Source: an uncultured Sphingomonadales bacterium (GTDB lineage: Bacteria > Pseudomonadota > Alphaproteobacteria > Sphingomonadales > Sphingomonadaceae). Taken from it: 5,418 bases of DNA. The stretch lies in the NCBI GenBank assembly GCA_903893935.1, contig CAITOD010000550.1, forward strand, positions 1-5,418, written 5' to 3'. Below, piece by piece: positions 1-5,126 of the stretch. The position numbers and the translations under genes were made by a program. Numbering within the stretch: the stretch's first letter is position 1; each line of letters opens with the position of its first letter. The notes beneath the pieces are model-generated. The model was not told where the DNA came from and did no database searches. It saw only the letters and a program-made list of their open reading frames with translations.

Positions 1-266
1 AGCCGGTCGAACGCGCCTTGCGCGGGATAAGCCGCCCAGTGCGGCGGCTTCATCCGCGCGACGCGGCCGCCTTCCTGATCGATGCAGATCAGCAGGTGGT
101 CGCGCCCGTGCAGCGCCCGCAAGCTATCGGTCAGCGCGCGCAGCTGCGCGCGATCGACCACATTGCGGCCGAACAGGATATAGCCCGCCGGATCGGCCGC
201 GCGAAACAGCGCGCGTTCATCGGCGGTCAGCGCGGGGCCGGAAAGGCTGAAAATGGCCGGAATCAT
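1..266 (-). CDS. nagZ: NagZ beta-N-acetylhexosaminidase, N-terminal part (runs off the left edge)
   Basis: Minus-strand reading from ATG at 266 gives 88 residues before the window edge, beginning MIPAIFSLSGPALTADERA. The glycoside hydrolase family 3 NagZ signature is visible: GYILFGRN at about residues 28-35 and IDQEGGRV at 62-69, where the Asp and Arg of the DQEGGR loop contact the sugar. The catalytic His/Asp loop (KHFPGHG region) and nucleophile lie outside the window. NagZ is a cytoplasmic enzyme that removes GlcNAc from 1,6-anhydromuropeptides during cell-wall recycling; in some bacteria this feeds AmpC beta-lactamase induction. The start at 266 is chosen because family members begin with this M-x-PAIF segment. 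No good Shine-Dalgarno precedes it, and an in-frame ATG at 311 would add 15 poorly conserved-looking residues. The IS element ends 95 bp upstream of the start, so the native promoter may have been displaced. Confidence 0.9.
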   Translation of the reverse strand, partial: MIPAIFSLSGPALTADERALFRAADPAGYILFGRNVVDRAQLRALTDSLRALHGRDHLLICIDQEGGRVARMKPPHWAAYPAQGAFDR

Positions 267-361
267 AGCGGCTGACTGTGGGGCAGAATTTGCCCCCCCG
301 GCAAGCCGCATCGTGCAACCTGCCGGGGAAAAGCCCCCCCAGACGACTGGCGCTCCGATCT

Positions 362-386
362 CCCCTCCCCTTCAGGGGATCGTTGC
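362..386 (+). repeat. Left terminal inverted repeat of the IS
   Basis: Perfect 25-bp reverse-complement match to 1486-1510. It contains the inner core GGGGATCGTTGC and the outer C-rich arm CCCCTCCCC. The match stops after GTTGC: the left side continues AAAAAGG and the right side (reverse complement) GGAATTC. Confidence 0.9.
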
Positions 387-411
387 AAAAAGGCCTGTCA
401 CCTGATTCAAT
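383..411 (+). promoter_or_regulatory. Weak candidate transposase promoter
   Basis: TTGCAA at 383-388 and TTCAAT at 406-411 are separated by 17 bp and each match the sigma70 consensus at four of six positions. The -35-like hexamer lies partly inside the left inverted repeat, as is common in insertion sequences. This is pattern matching only. Confidence 0.3.
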
Positions 412-424
412 CTGTTGTGACAGG
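394..424 (+). promoter_or_regulatory. Hairpin sequestering the transposase ribosome binding site
   Basis: CCTGTCAC (394-401) and GTGACAGG (417-424) form a perfect 8-bp inverted repeat with a 15-nt loop. The 3' arm covers the first bases of the AGGAGG Shine-Dalgarno (422-427) of the transposase that starts at 433. An RNA reading in from outside the element would fold this stem and hide the ribosome binding site. Similar protection is known from IS10, IS50 and IS200. A transcript starting at the weak promoter at 383-411 would begin after the 5' arm and lack it, so it could be translated. The structure is seen; the function is inferred. Confidence 0.55.
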
Positions 425-432
425 AGGCTGCG

Positions 433-1380
433 ATGTCTGGTCAGTTGGGATTTGGGGATGGTTGGTTGTCGCCGAAGCTTGGGCGGAATGCGAGCCTTGA
501 GCGGCTTTCGGTTGAGGTGAAGTGGTATCGGTTCGAGAAGTTGCTGGCGCGTCTTCGGCTTGATGGGCCGGGCCGGCCGCCATTTGATCCGTTGCTGATG
601 CTCAAGGCGCTTCTGCTGCAGCAGTGCTATGCGCTGTCGGACGCGGAGCTTGAGGAGGCGATCAACGACCGGGTGTCGTTTCGCAAGTTCCTGGGCCTGT
701 CGCTCGAGGCGCCGTCGCCGGATCACACCACGTTGTGCCGGTTTCGCAACCGGTTGATCGAAGCTGGCCTGGCCGACAAGCTATTTGGCGAGTTTGCCCA
801 GCAGTTGGAAAAGCGTGGGTTGGTGCTCAAGCGCGGGACGATGATCGATGCCTCGCTGGTCGAGACGCCGTTCCGCCCTGGTTCGATCGACGGCACGCGC
901 GAACCGGTCGATCCCGATGCGGCGATGACCGCGCGCAAAGGCAAGCCGGGTACGCATTTCGGCTACAAGGTGCATGTCGGCGTCGATCAGGACAGCCGGT
1001 TGATCCGCCGGCTCACGCTCACGGGCGCCAATGTCAACGACACGGTTCCCGCCGACGAGCTGGTATGCGGCGACGAGCGGGCGGTCTATGCCGACAAGGC
1101 CTATGCCAAGCGCGCGCGCCGCGACTGGCTGCGCGCACAGGGCATTCGCTCGCGCATCATGCACAAGAGCTGGGGCGGCGGGCCGCCGCTTACACCTTGG
1201 CAACAACGCCACAACACCCTGATCGCTCCGATCCGTGCGCAGGTCGAAGGGATCTTTGCCACGCTCAAGCGCTGGATGGGCTACACGCGCGTCCGATACC
1301 GGGGCCTGACAAAGAACCTCGCCCACGCTTACCTGATCGCTCTCGCCTACAACATGAAACGCGCCGCAAAGCTTGCCTGA
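433..1380 (+). CDS. IS5-family DDE transposase, intact
   Basis: A 315-aa protein that catalyses cut-and-paste or copy movement of the surrounding IS. The N-terminal DNA-binding part (about 1-110) carries the family pattern GRPPFDPLLMLKALLLQQCYALSD and PDHTTLCRFRNRL. The catalytic core has the first Asp at D139 (TMIDASLVET), the second at D221 (VYADKAY) and Glu at E272 (RAQVEGIFATLKR). The last sits in the Y/R-x-x-E-x-x-K signature region typical of IS4/IS5 transposases. HFGYKVHVGVD at 175-185 and GANVNDT at 198-204 are further family blocks. The start is set by AGGAGG at 422-427, five bases before the ATG. There is no frameshift or internal stop, unlike many IS5 elements that need frameshifting. 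Long ORFs on the opposite strand within it are coding shadows. Confidence 0.93.
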   Translation: MSGQLGFGDGWLSPKLGRNASLERLSVEVKWYRFEKLLARLRLDGPGRPPFDPLLMLKALLLQQCYALSDAELEEAINDRVSFRKFLGLSLEAPSPDHTTLCRFRNRLIEAGLADKLFGEFAQQLEKRGLVLKRGTMIDASLVETPFRPGSIDGTREPVDPDAAMTARKGKPGTHFGYKVHVGVDQDSRLIRRLTLTGANVNDTVPADELVCGDERAVYADKAYAKRARRDWLRAQGIRSRIMHKSWGGGPPLTPWQQRHNTLIAPIRAQVEGIFATLKRWMGYTRVRYRGLTKNLAHAYLIALAYNMKRAAKLA

Positions 1381-1485
1381 ACCACCGATATCGTGGTCAA
1401 ACCAGCCACAAGCCCCCCAAAATCAAGCGCATCAATCACCCCAACGCCATCCTCCCATGCGAAATTAGCATCGGACGCGAATTCC

Positions 1486-1510
1486 GCAACGATCCCCTGA
1501 AGGGGAGGGG
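1486..1510 (-). repeat. Right terminal inverted repeat of the IS
   Basis: Exact reverse complement of 362-386. It ends 16 bp from the stop codon of the small minus-strand peptide gene at 1527. Confidence 0.9.
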
Positions 1511-1526
1511 CTTGAAAGCGTTGGGC

Positions 1527-1604
1527 TCAGCTGAAGGCGGAGGCGTTCATCACCAGCGTGACCGCGGCGACGACGGCGCAAAAAAGGCGGGCTTTGAGTT
1601 GCAT
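1527..1604 (-). CDS. Small signal-peptide-like peptide (25 aa), last gene of the AhpD-like operon
   Basis: The ORF begins MQLKARLFCAVVAAVTLV and ends MNASAFS. It has a basic N-terminus (K4, R6), a hydrophobic stretch at about 7-19 and a small-residue ASA near the end, so it looks like a signal peptide with almost no mature part, or a tiny membrane peptide. A good Shine-Dalgarno (AAGGAG) sits 7 bases before the ATG. The 16-base stretch from AAGGAG through ATG matches the same stretch before the peptide gene at 5127 in 15 of 16 positions, and both proteins share M-x-x-K-x-RLF. That makes a related pair likely. It lies 48 bp downstream of the membrane-peptide ORF and 16 bp from the IS end; a longer ancestral C-terminus may have been lost. 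Function unknown. Real translation is likely but unproven. Confidence 0.55.
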   Translation of the reverse strand: MQLKARLFCAVVAAVTLVMNASAFS

Positions 1605-1652
1605 GGTCGTGCTCCTTTCGGGTTACGCGGGTGGGTTCGGGGCGGGGCCGGA

Positions 1653-1742
1653 TCAGTGAAAGACGATGTTGATCAGCATCACCGCGCCGGTGAGGACAAA
1701 GCCGGTCAGCCCGGCGATCTGCGTTTCGTATTTGCGAACCAT
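1653..1742 (-). CDS. Small single-helix membrane peptide (29 aa)
   Basis: The ORF reads MVRKYETQIAGLTGF then VLTGAVMLINIVFH. A short charged N-terminus (R3, K4, E6) is followed by an unbroken hydrophobic segment at about residues 9-28, enough for one transmembrane helix with the N-terminus probably cytoplasmic. It lies between the AhpD-like gene and the 25-aa peptide, all on the same strand, so it is probably co-transcribed. The ribosome binding site is mediocre: GGAAAG about 9 bases upstream. It does not match a named family I can recognise. A chance ORF is possible, but the amphipathic design and operon position argue for a gene. Confidence 0.5.
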   Translation of the reverse strand: MVRKYETQIAGLTGFVLTGAVMLINIVFH

Positions 1743-1808
1743 GGCGGGGGCTTTCCGAAGAAGGCCCTGGCGGCGCCGCGAGGGGGAACGGCGGCCACCG
1801 GGGAAGCG

Positions 1809-1847
1809 CCCCGGCGGCGCTGCAGGGGGGGGGATGCGCCGCCGGGG
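1809..1847 (-). other. Strong intercistronic hairpin downstream of the AhpD-like gene
   Basis: CCCCGGCGGCGC (1809-1820) and GCGCCGCCGGGG (1836-1847) form a perfect 12-bp all-G/C stem with a 15-nt loop. The loop holds a run of nine identical bases (C on the transcribed minus strand). It lies 13 bp past the AhpD-like stop codon and before the two small peptide ORFs. No T-tract follows on the minus strand, so it is a poor intrinsic terminator. It could act as a partial terminator, a processing site or an mRNA 3'-end stabiliser that sets different levels of the enzyme and the peptides. Confidence 0.6.
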
Positions 1848-1859
1848 TAAGGGAAAAGG

Positions 1860-2402
1860 TCAGGCCGCGCGGGCGGTCACGACCGGGAAGTCGATGTCGG
1901 TGTGCGCAACGTTGTTGACCAGGTTGGTCAGCGTGTTGAGCGCGACATTGGCGACGATTTCGATCACCTGGGCATCGCTGAAGCCGGCTTCGCGCACGGC
2001 GGCGAGATCGGCGTTCGCAACCTGGCCGCGCAGTTCGGCGACTTTCTTGGCGAAAGCGACCGCGGCATCGGCCTTGACATCGGCCGAGTGGCCCTGGCGG
2101 GCAGCGGCGATTTCAGCGGCATCGAGCTTGGCCACATTGGCGGCCAGATAAGTGTGCGCCGAAAGGCAATAGTCGCAGCCGTTGACCTGCGCGACCGCGA
2201 GCGCGATCCGTTCGCGGGTGCGGGCATCGAGCGTCTTGTTGACGGCGGTGTTGAGGCTCACATGCGCTTCGAGTGCGGCGGTGCTGAGCGCTTCGACTTT
2301 GAACAGGTTGGGCACAACGCCCAGCTGCTTGCCGACAGCTTCGAGGATCGGAAGCGAGGCGGCGGGGGTCTGTTCGGTGGTGGGGATGGCGATACGTGAC
2401 AT
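1860..2402 (-). CDS. AhpD-like / carboxymuconolactone decarboxylase family protein (alkylhydroperoxidase-type)
   Basis: A 180-aa helical protein with the family motif E64...C76-D-Y-C79-L-S-A-H83. The spacing matches AhpD: Glu 12 residues before the first Cys and His four after the second. The position of the AhpD middle histidine (CxHC) is Tyr78 here. In AhpD these residues form a thiol relay that reduces peroxides with help from a lipoyl donor; many family members have no defined substrate. The C-terminus NNVAHTDIDFPVV is typical of the uncharacterised 'peroxidase-related/CMD' branch. It is most likely cytoplasmic. The start is supported by AGGAGA (complement of 2411-2416) eight bases upstream. 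It is the first gene of a minus-strand unit with two small ORFs, divergent from the LysR gene, with a putative operator 66 bp upstream. It is probably not a true ring-cleavage-pathway PcaC, which is shorter. Confidence 0.88.
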   Translation of the reverse strand: MSRIAIPTTEQTPAASLPILEAVGKQLGVVPNLFKVEALSTAALEAHVSLNTAVNKTLDARTRERIALAVAQVNGCDYCLSAHTYLAANVAKLDAAEIAAARQGHSADVKADAAVAFAKKVAELRGQVANADLAAVREAGFSDAQVIEIVANVALNTLTNLVNNVAHTDIDFPVVTARAA

Positions 2403-2468
2403 GGGCTAAGTCTCCTGGGTGGGTGCCAGCTTGTGCTTGCAGGGACTATCTAGACTTCGGCCCTTCGT

Positions 2469-2502
2469 GTGATAATTGACCAATATCGCATTTCATAATT
2501 GC
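2469..2502 (-). promoter_or_regulatory. Putative LysR operator, copy 1 (shared 34-bp element)
   Basis: Read on the minus strand, the block opens GCAATTATGAA and closes TCAATTATCAC. It matches 5001-5034 at 31 of 34 positions. CAATTAT occurs twice, 23 bp apart (two helical turns), and between the copies lies ATTG, a partial inverted half-site. The dyad GCAATT-N11-TATTGG is imperfect here, so this copy should be weaker than the one at 5001. It lies in the divergent LysR/AhpD-like intergenic region, 17 bp from the inferred LysR start and 66 bp from the AhpD-like start. That is the expected place for an autoregulating LysR-type protein. Binding is inferred. Confidence 0.65.
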
Positions 2503-2518
2503 TGATGGAGAGATAATC

Positions 2519-3418
2519 ATCGACCGGATCGACCGCCTGCGGCTGTTCATCGGCATCGCCGAAACGCTGAGCTTTGCCGAAGCGGCGCGCGCTTCGCGGA
2601 TATCGGCCGCCGCTGCCTCGCGCGCGATTGCCGCGCTTGAGGAAGAAGTGCGCGCGCCGCTGTTTCGCCGCACCACGCGCGCGGTCACGCTCACGCAGGA
2701 AGGCGCGTTCTATCTCGAACGCGCGCGCGCCGCGCTGGCCGAACTCGATGCCGCAGCTTTGGCGCTGAGCGGCGAGGATGCCACGCCGCAAGGCTCGCTG
2801 ATCATCAGCGCGCCGGTGGTGTTCGGGCGGATGCATATCCTGCCGGTGGTCAACGCGCTGCTGGCGCGCCATCGCGCGCTCAATGCGCAACTGGTGCTGA
2901 CCGACCGCGTGGTGCGGCTGGTCGATGAAGGCATCGATGTCGCGGTGCGCATTGCCGATCTCGCCGACAGCGCGCTCCACGCAGTGCGGCTGGGCCAGGT
3001 CCACCGCGTGCTGGTGGCAAGCCCCGACTACCTCGCGCGGCGCGGCACGCCGACGAGGCTGACCGAACTCTATGACCATTGCCTGATCGCGTTCGACACG
3101 TTTTCCGCCAACGACGAATGGCGCTTTGGCGTGACCGAAAAGGCCAGCGTCAAGCTGTCACCGCGGCTGCGCGTCAACAGCGTCGATGCGACGATCGACA
3201 GTCTGCTCGGCGGGGTCGGCATCGGCCGGCTGCTCAGCTATCAGGTGGCCGATCTGATCGCGGCGGGCAAACTGGTCGAACTGCTGCCCGATCAGGCGCC
3301 GCTGCCGGTGCCGATCCACCTGGTGTTCCAGGCCAATCGCCAGCGCTCACCCAATGTGCGCGCGTTTATCAACGAGGCCAAGGCGCGCATCCCGCCGCTG
3401 CTTGAAGCCCGCGGCTGA
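2519..3418 (+). CDS. LysR-type transcriptional regulator with a non-canonical (ATC) start
   Basis: The frame encodes 299 residues of a full-length LysR-type regulator. Residues 1-60 are the winged helix-turn-helix (LRLFIGIAETLSFAEAAR, then IS-x4-SRAIAALEEEV and PLFRRTTRAVTLTQEG). A linker helix follows, then the effector-binding domain from about residue 91 (GSLIISAPVVFGRMHILPVV) to the end. No ATG, GTG or TTG occurs in frame between the upstream stop at 2477-2479 and a GTG at 2648, and starting at 2648 would delete nearly the whole HTH. GGAGA at 2507-2511 is well spaced for an initiator at 2519-2521, which reads ATC where homologues would have ATG before DRIDRLRLF. So either a rare AUC start, a start-codon mutation (weakly expressed or silent gene) or a sequencing error. 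It is divergent from the AhpD-like gene and convergent with the decarboxylase. It is the likely regulator of both 34-bp operators. Confidence 0.85.
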   Translation: MDRIDRLRLFIGIAETLSFAEAARASRISAAAASRAIAALEEEVRAPLFRRTTRAVTLTQEGAFYLERARAALAELDAAALALSGEDATPQGSLIISAPVVFGRMHILPVVNALLARHRALNAQLVLTDRVVRLVDEGIDVAVRIADLADSALHAVRLGQVHRVLVASPDYLARRGTPTRLTELYDHCLIAFDTFSANDEWRFGVTEKASVKLSPRLRVNSVDATIDSLLGGVGIGRLLSYQVADLIAAGKLVELLPDQAPLPVPIHLVFQANRQRSPNVRAFINEAKARIPPLLEARG

Positions 3419-3428
3419 ACGCGCGGGC
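3407..3428. terminator. Weak stem-loop between convergent genes
   Basis: GCCCGCG (3407-3413) and CGCGGGC (3422-3428) form a perfect 7-bp stem with an 8-nt loop that spans the LysR stop codon. The convergent stop codons of LysR and the decarboxylase are only 16 bp apart, so a bidirectional terminator would be expected here. No T-run follows on either strand, so intrinsic termination is doubtful. Confidence 0.3.
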
Positions 3429-3434
3429 GGCGCA

Positions 3435-4889
3435 TCAGGCCAACTGGTGCGCCGCCGCCAGCTCCGCGCCGATCGCCAGCACGGCGTCGGTCAGCGCGTC
3501 GAAATCCGCCCAGTCCGAACGGTGGTTGGTCACGCAGACGCGGATCGCAAACCGGCCCTCGAGCATGGTCTGCGATGGCACCGCCACGCCGCGCACTTGC
3601 AGCTCGGTCAGGATCGCCTGGTTCAGCGCGTTGAGCGCCGCATCGGTGGCGGGGCCGGGCACATAGCGGAAGCAGACAATGTTCATCGCCACGGGTGCGA
3701 GCAGTTCGAGGTGGTCGGCAGCTTCGACGCGGCGGGCGAGATAGTGCGCCTGGTCGATGTTCAGCTGGATCATCGCGCCGATGCGGCCGACGCCCTGCTC
3801 CTTCATCGCCATCCACACTTTCAGCGCGCGAAATCCGCGCGAAAGCTGGATGCCACGGTCGGAAAAATACGTCGTGTCGGCCGATATACCCGCTGACGAA
3901 GACTGGAGATAGGCGGCCGAGCCCGCCGCAGACTGAAACGCGGCCAGTTGCGCGCCGGCGTCGCGGGTGAGCACGACGCCGACTTCGTAGGGCAGATAGC
4001 CCCATTTGTGCAGGTCGAACGCGATCGAATCCGCGAGGTCCTGCCCGGCGACAAGCGCGCGACTGGCCGACCACGCGGCGAGCGAACCGAACGCGCCATC
4101 GACATGGAACCACAGTCCGAATTCATCGGCGAGCGCGCGGATTGCGGGCAGATCGTCGACCGCAGCGGTGTTCACCGTGCCGGCGTTGCCGATAATCGCG
4201 ATCGGCCGCCGGCCTTCGGCCAGATCGGCGAGGATTGCGGCGCGGCAGGCCGCAAGATCGAGCCGGTAGTGGCCGTCCACCGCAACTTTGCGGAAGGCCT
4301 TGCGGCCCATCCCCATCGTCTCGCAGGCTTTGCCCGCCCAGCTGTGCGTTTCGCAGCTGCCATAGACCACCAGCGGCGGCCCGGCGTGCAGGCCCTCTTC
4401 GCGGATGTCCCAGCCCGCTTTGGCCACGCGCGCGGCCAGCAGCCCGTTGAGATTGGCGGCGGTGCCGCCGCTGACCAGCAAGCCGCTGGCATCGGCCGGA
4501 AAGCCCATCAGCTGCGCCAGCCACGCGACGACCTGCTTTTCGATCAGCGAGGCGGACTGGTCATAGCCCGCGAGGTGCGCGTTCATCCCGGCCGCGAGCA
4601 TTTCTGCCAGCATCGCGGTGGGTGAGCCGGTGCCCATCACCCAGCCCCAGAAGCGCGGATGGATATTGCCGGTCGGATAAGGCAGCACATCGCGCAGAAA
4701 CGCATCATAGACCTGATCGAGCGGCATGCCCGCATATGGCACCGGCTCGTCGATGCGGCGCTTCACTTCTTCGGGCACCGGCTGCCACGGCGCGCGTTCG
4801 CGCACGGTCTGCTGCCAATGCAGCATATCATCGACCATCCGGTGCCCGGTCGCGCGGACTGCCGCCCAGTCCTGCGGATCAAGTGTCAT
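3435..4889 (-). CDS. Group II PLP-dependent decarboxylase (aromatic-L-amino-acid decarboxylase-like)
   Basis: A 484-aa protein, close to the 470-500 aa typical of the DDC/TDC/GAD family, which decarboxylates amino acids to amines. Visible landmarks: HPRFWGWVMGTGSP (77-90), the PLP-phosphate loop GGTAANLNGLLAAR (141-154), H182 (ETHSW) stacking on the PLP ring, GNAGTVNTAAVDDL (234-247), D264 in HVDGAFG for the pyridine nitrogen, and Schiff-base K295 in DLHKWGY. Y327 (AAYLQ) aligns with catalytic-loop Tyr332 of human DDC. Its retention suggests true decarboxylation rather than the aldehyde-forming Tyr-to-Phe variants. IQLSRGFRALKVWM (347-360) is also family typical. HVDGAFG instead of HVDAAYAG places it in a bacterial branch of uncertain substrate. 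The start at 4889 is supported by GAGGGAGA just upstream. A longer frame back to 5027 would run through the operator and is rejected. It is cytoplasmic and divergent from the peptide-SDR unit. Confidence 0.9.
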   Translation of the reverse strand: MTLDPQDWAAVRATGHRMVDDMLHWQQTVRERAPWQPVPEEVKRRIDEPVPYAGMPLDQVYDAFLRDVLPYPTGNIHPRFWGWVMGTGSPTAMLAEMLAAGMNAHLAGYDQSASLIEKQVVAWLAQLMGFPADASGLLVSGGTAANLNGLLAARVAKAGWDIREEGLHAGPPLVVYGSCETHSWAGKACETMGMGRKAFRKVAVDGHYRLDLAACRAAILADLAEGRRPIAIIGNAGTVNTAAVDDLPAIRALADEFGLWFHVDGAFGSLAAWSASRALVAGQDLADSIAFDLHKWGYLPYEVGVVLTRDAGAQLAAFQSAAGSAAYLQSSSAGISADTTYFSDRGIQLSRGFRALKVWMAMKEQGVGRIGAMIQLNIDQAHYLARRVEAADHLELLAPVAMNIVCFRYVPGPATDAALNALNQAILTELQVRGVAVPSQTMLEGRFAIRVCVTNHRSDWADFDALTDAVLAIGAELAAAHQLA

Positions 4890-5000
4890 GGCAGTCTCCC
4901 TCGTTTGACCGGTCGCATACCGACTGCAGCGCGTTCGGCCAAGCAGGACTGGCAGGCCCTCGTTATCATGCGCGCGCGAACCGCCATTATACCGTATTTC

Positions 5001-5034
5001 GCAATTATGAAGTGCGAAATTGCTCAATTATCAC
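5001..5034 (+). promoter_or_regulatory. Putative LysR operator, copy 2 (shared 34-bp element)
   Basis: GCAATT (5001-5006) and AATTGC (5018-5023) are a perfect 6-bp dyad separated by 11 bp, exactly the T-N11-A LysR box. CAATTAT recurs at 5002-5008 and 5025-5031, 23 bp apart. A second overlapping palindrome, ATTTCGCA (4996-5003) with TGCGAAAT (5013-5020), is present only at this locus. The element lies 111 bp from the decarboxylase start and 92 bp from the peptide start, so it could control both directions. No convincing -35/-10 pair could be assigned. The rest of 4890-5126 shows no further gene. Confidence 0.72.
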
Positions 5035-5126
5035 GGATCGGCGTTTCAGCGATAACGGCGCTGCAAACACAAACAGCCAGCGGGAACGTCCACCGACATC
5101 CCGCCCCATCTGCAAGGAACACGACC

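Larger units (their letters stand above)
362..1510 (+). mobile_element. Complete IS5-family insertion sequence (about 1.15 kb)
   Basis: A single intact IS5-type transposase gene lies between 25-bp perfect inverted repeats at 362-386 and 1486-1510. The total length of 1149 bp is normal for the family. The non-coding ends are 46 bp on the left and 105 bp on the right between the repeats and the transposase ORF. No convincing target-site duplication is visible: the only direct identity touching the repeats is a CT dinucleotide on each side. The outer part of each repeat is itself an imperfect palindrome (CCCCTTCAGGGG), so the true ends could instead be at the GGGGATCGTTGC boundary, with the outer bases belonging to a split genomic palindrome flanked by TCA/TGA. 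The element separates nagZ from the LysR/decarboxylase module. Because the gene and both ends are intact, the copy could still be active. Confidence 0.88.

Noticed and set aside
217..726. Minus-strand ORF of 169 codons spanning the nagZ start and left IS end
   Set aside because: It is out of frame with nagZ, antisense to the transposase and has no recognisable domain.
1381..1397. ACCAC...GTGGT stem after the transposase as a terminator
   Set aside because: Only five pairs with no T-run; too weak to call.
1459..1470. TGCGAAATTAGC inside the IS right end as a third operator copy
   Set aside because: Only a nine-base match to part of the 34-bp element, without the dyad or the CAATTAT repeats, and inside a mobile element.
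735..1850. Long plus-strand ORF of 371 codons overlapping the transposase and continuing past the IS
   Set aside because: It is an out-of-frame shadow of the transposase with Arg/Ala-rich low-complexity translation and crosses the IS boundary.
1902..2399. Plus-strand ORF antisense to the AhpD-like gene
   Set aside because: Gly/Asp/Arg-rich shadow typical of GC-rich DNA; the minus strand carries the conserved CxxC...H protein.
2648..3418. LysR start at the GTG at 2648
   Set aside because: It would remove nearly the entire helix-turn-helix, which is clearly encoded in frame upstream.
3948..4625. Plus-strand ORF of 225 codons antisense to the decarboxylase
   Set aside because: Shadow frame with no family features; the decarboxylase motifs on the minus strand explain the conservation.
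4890..5027. 46-residue N-terminal extension of the decarboxylase from an ATG at 5027
   Set aside because: The extension runs through the conserved operator, has no family similarity, and a well-placed ribosome binding site supports the ATG at 4889.
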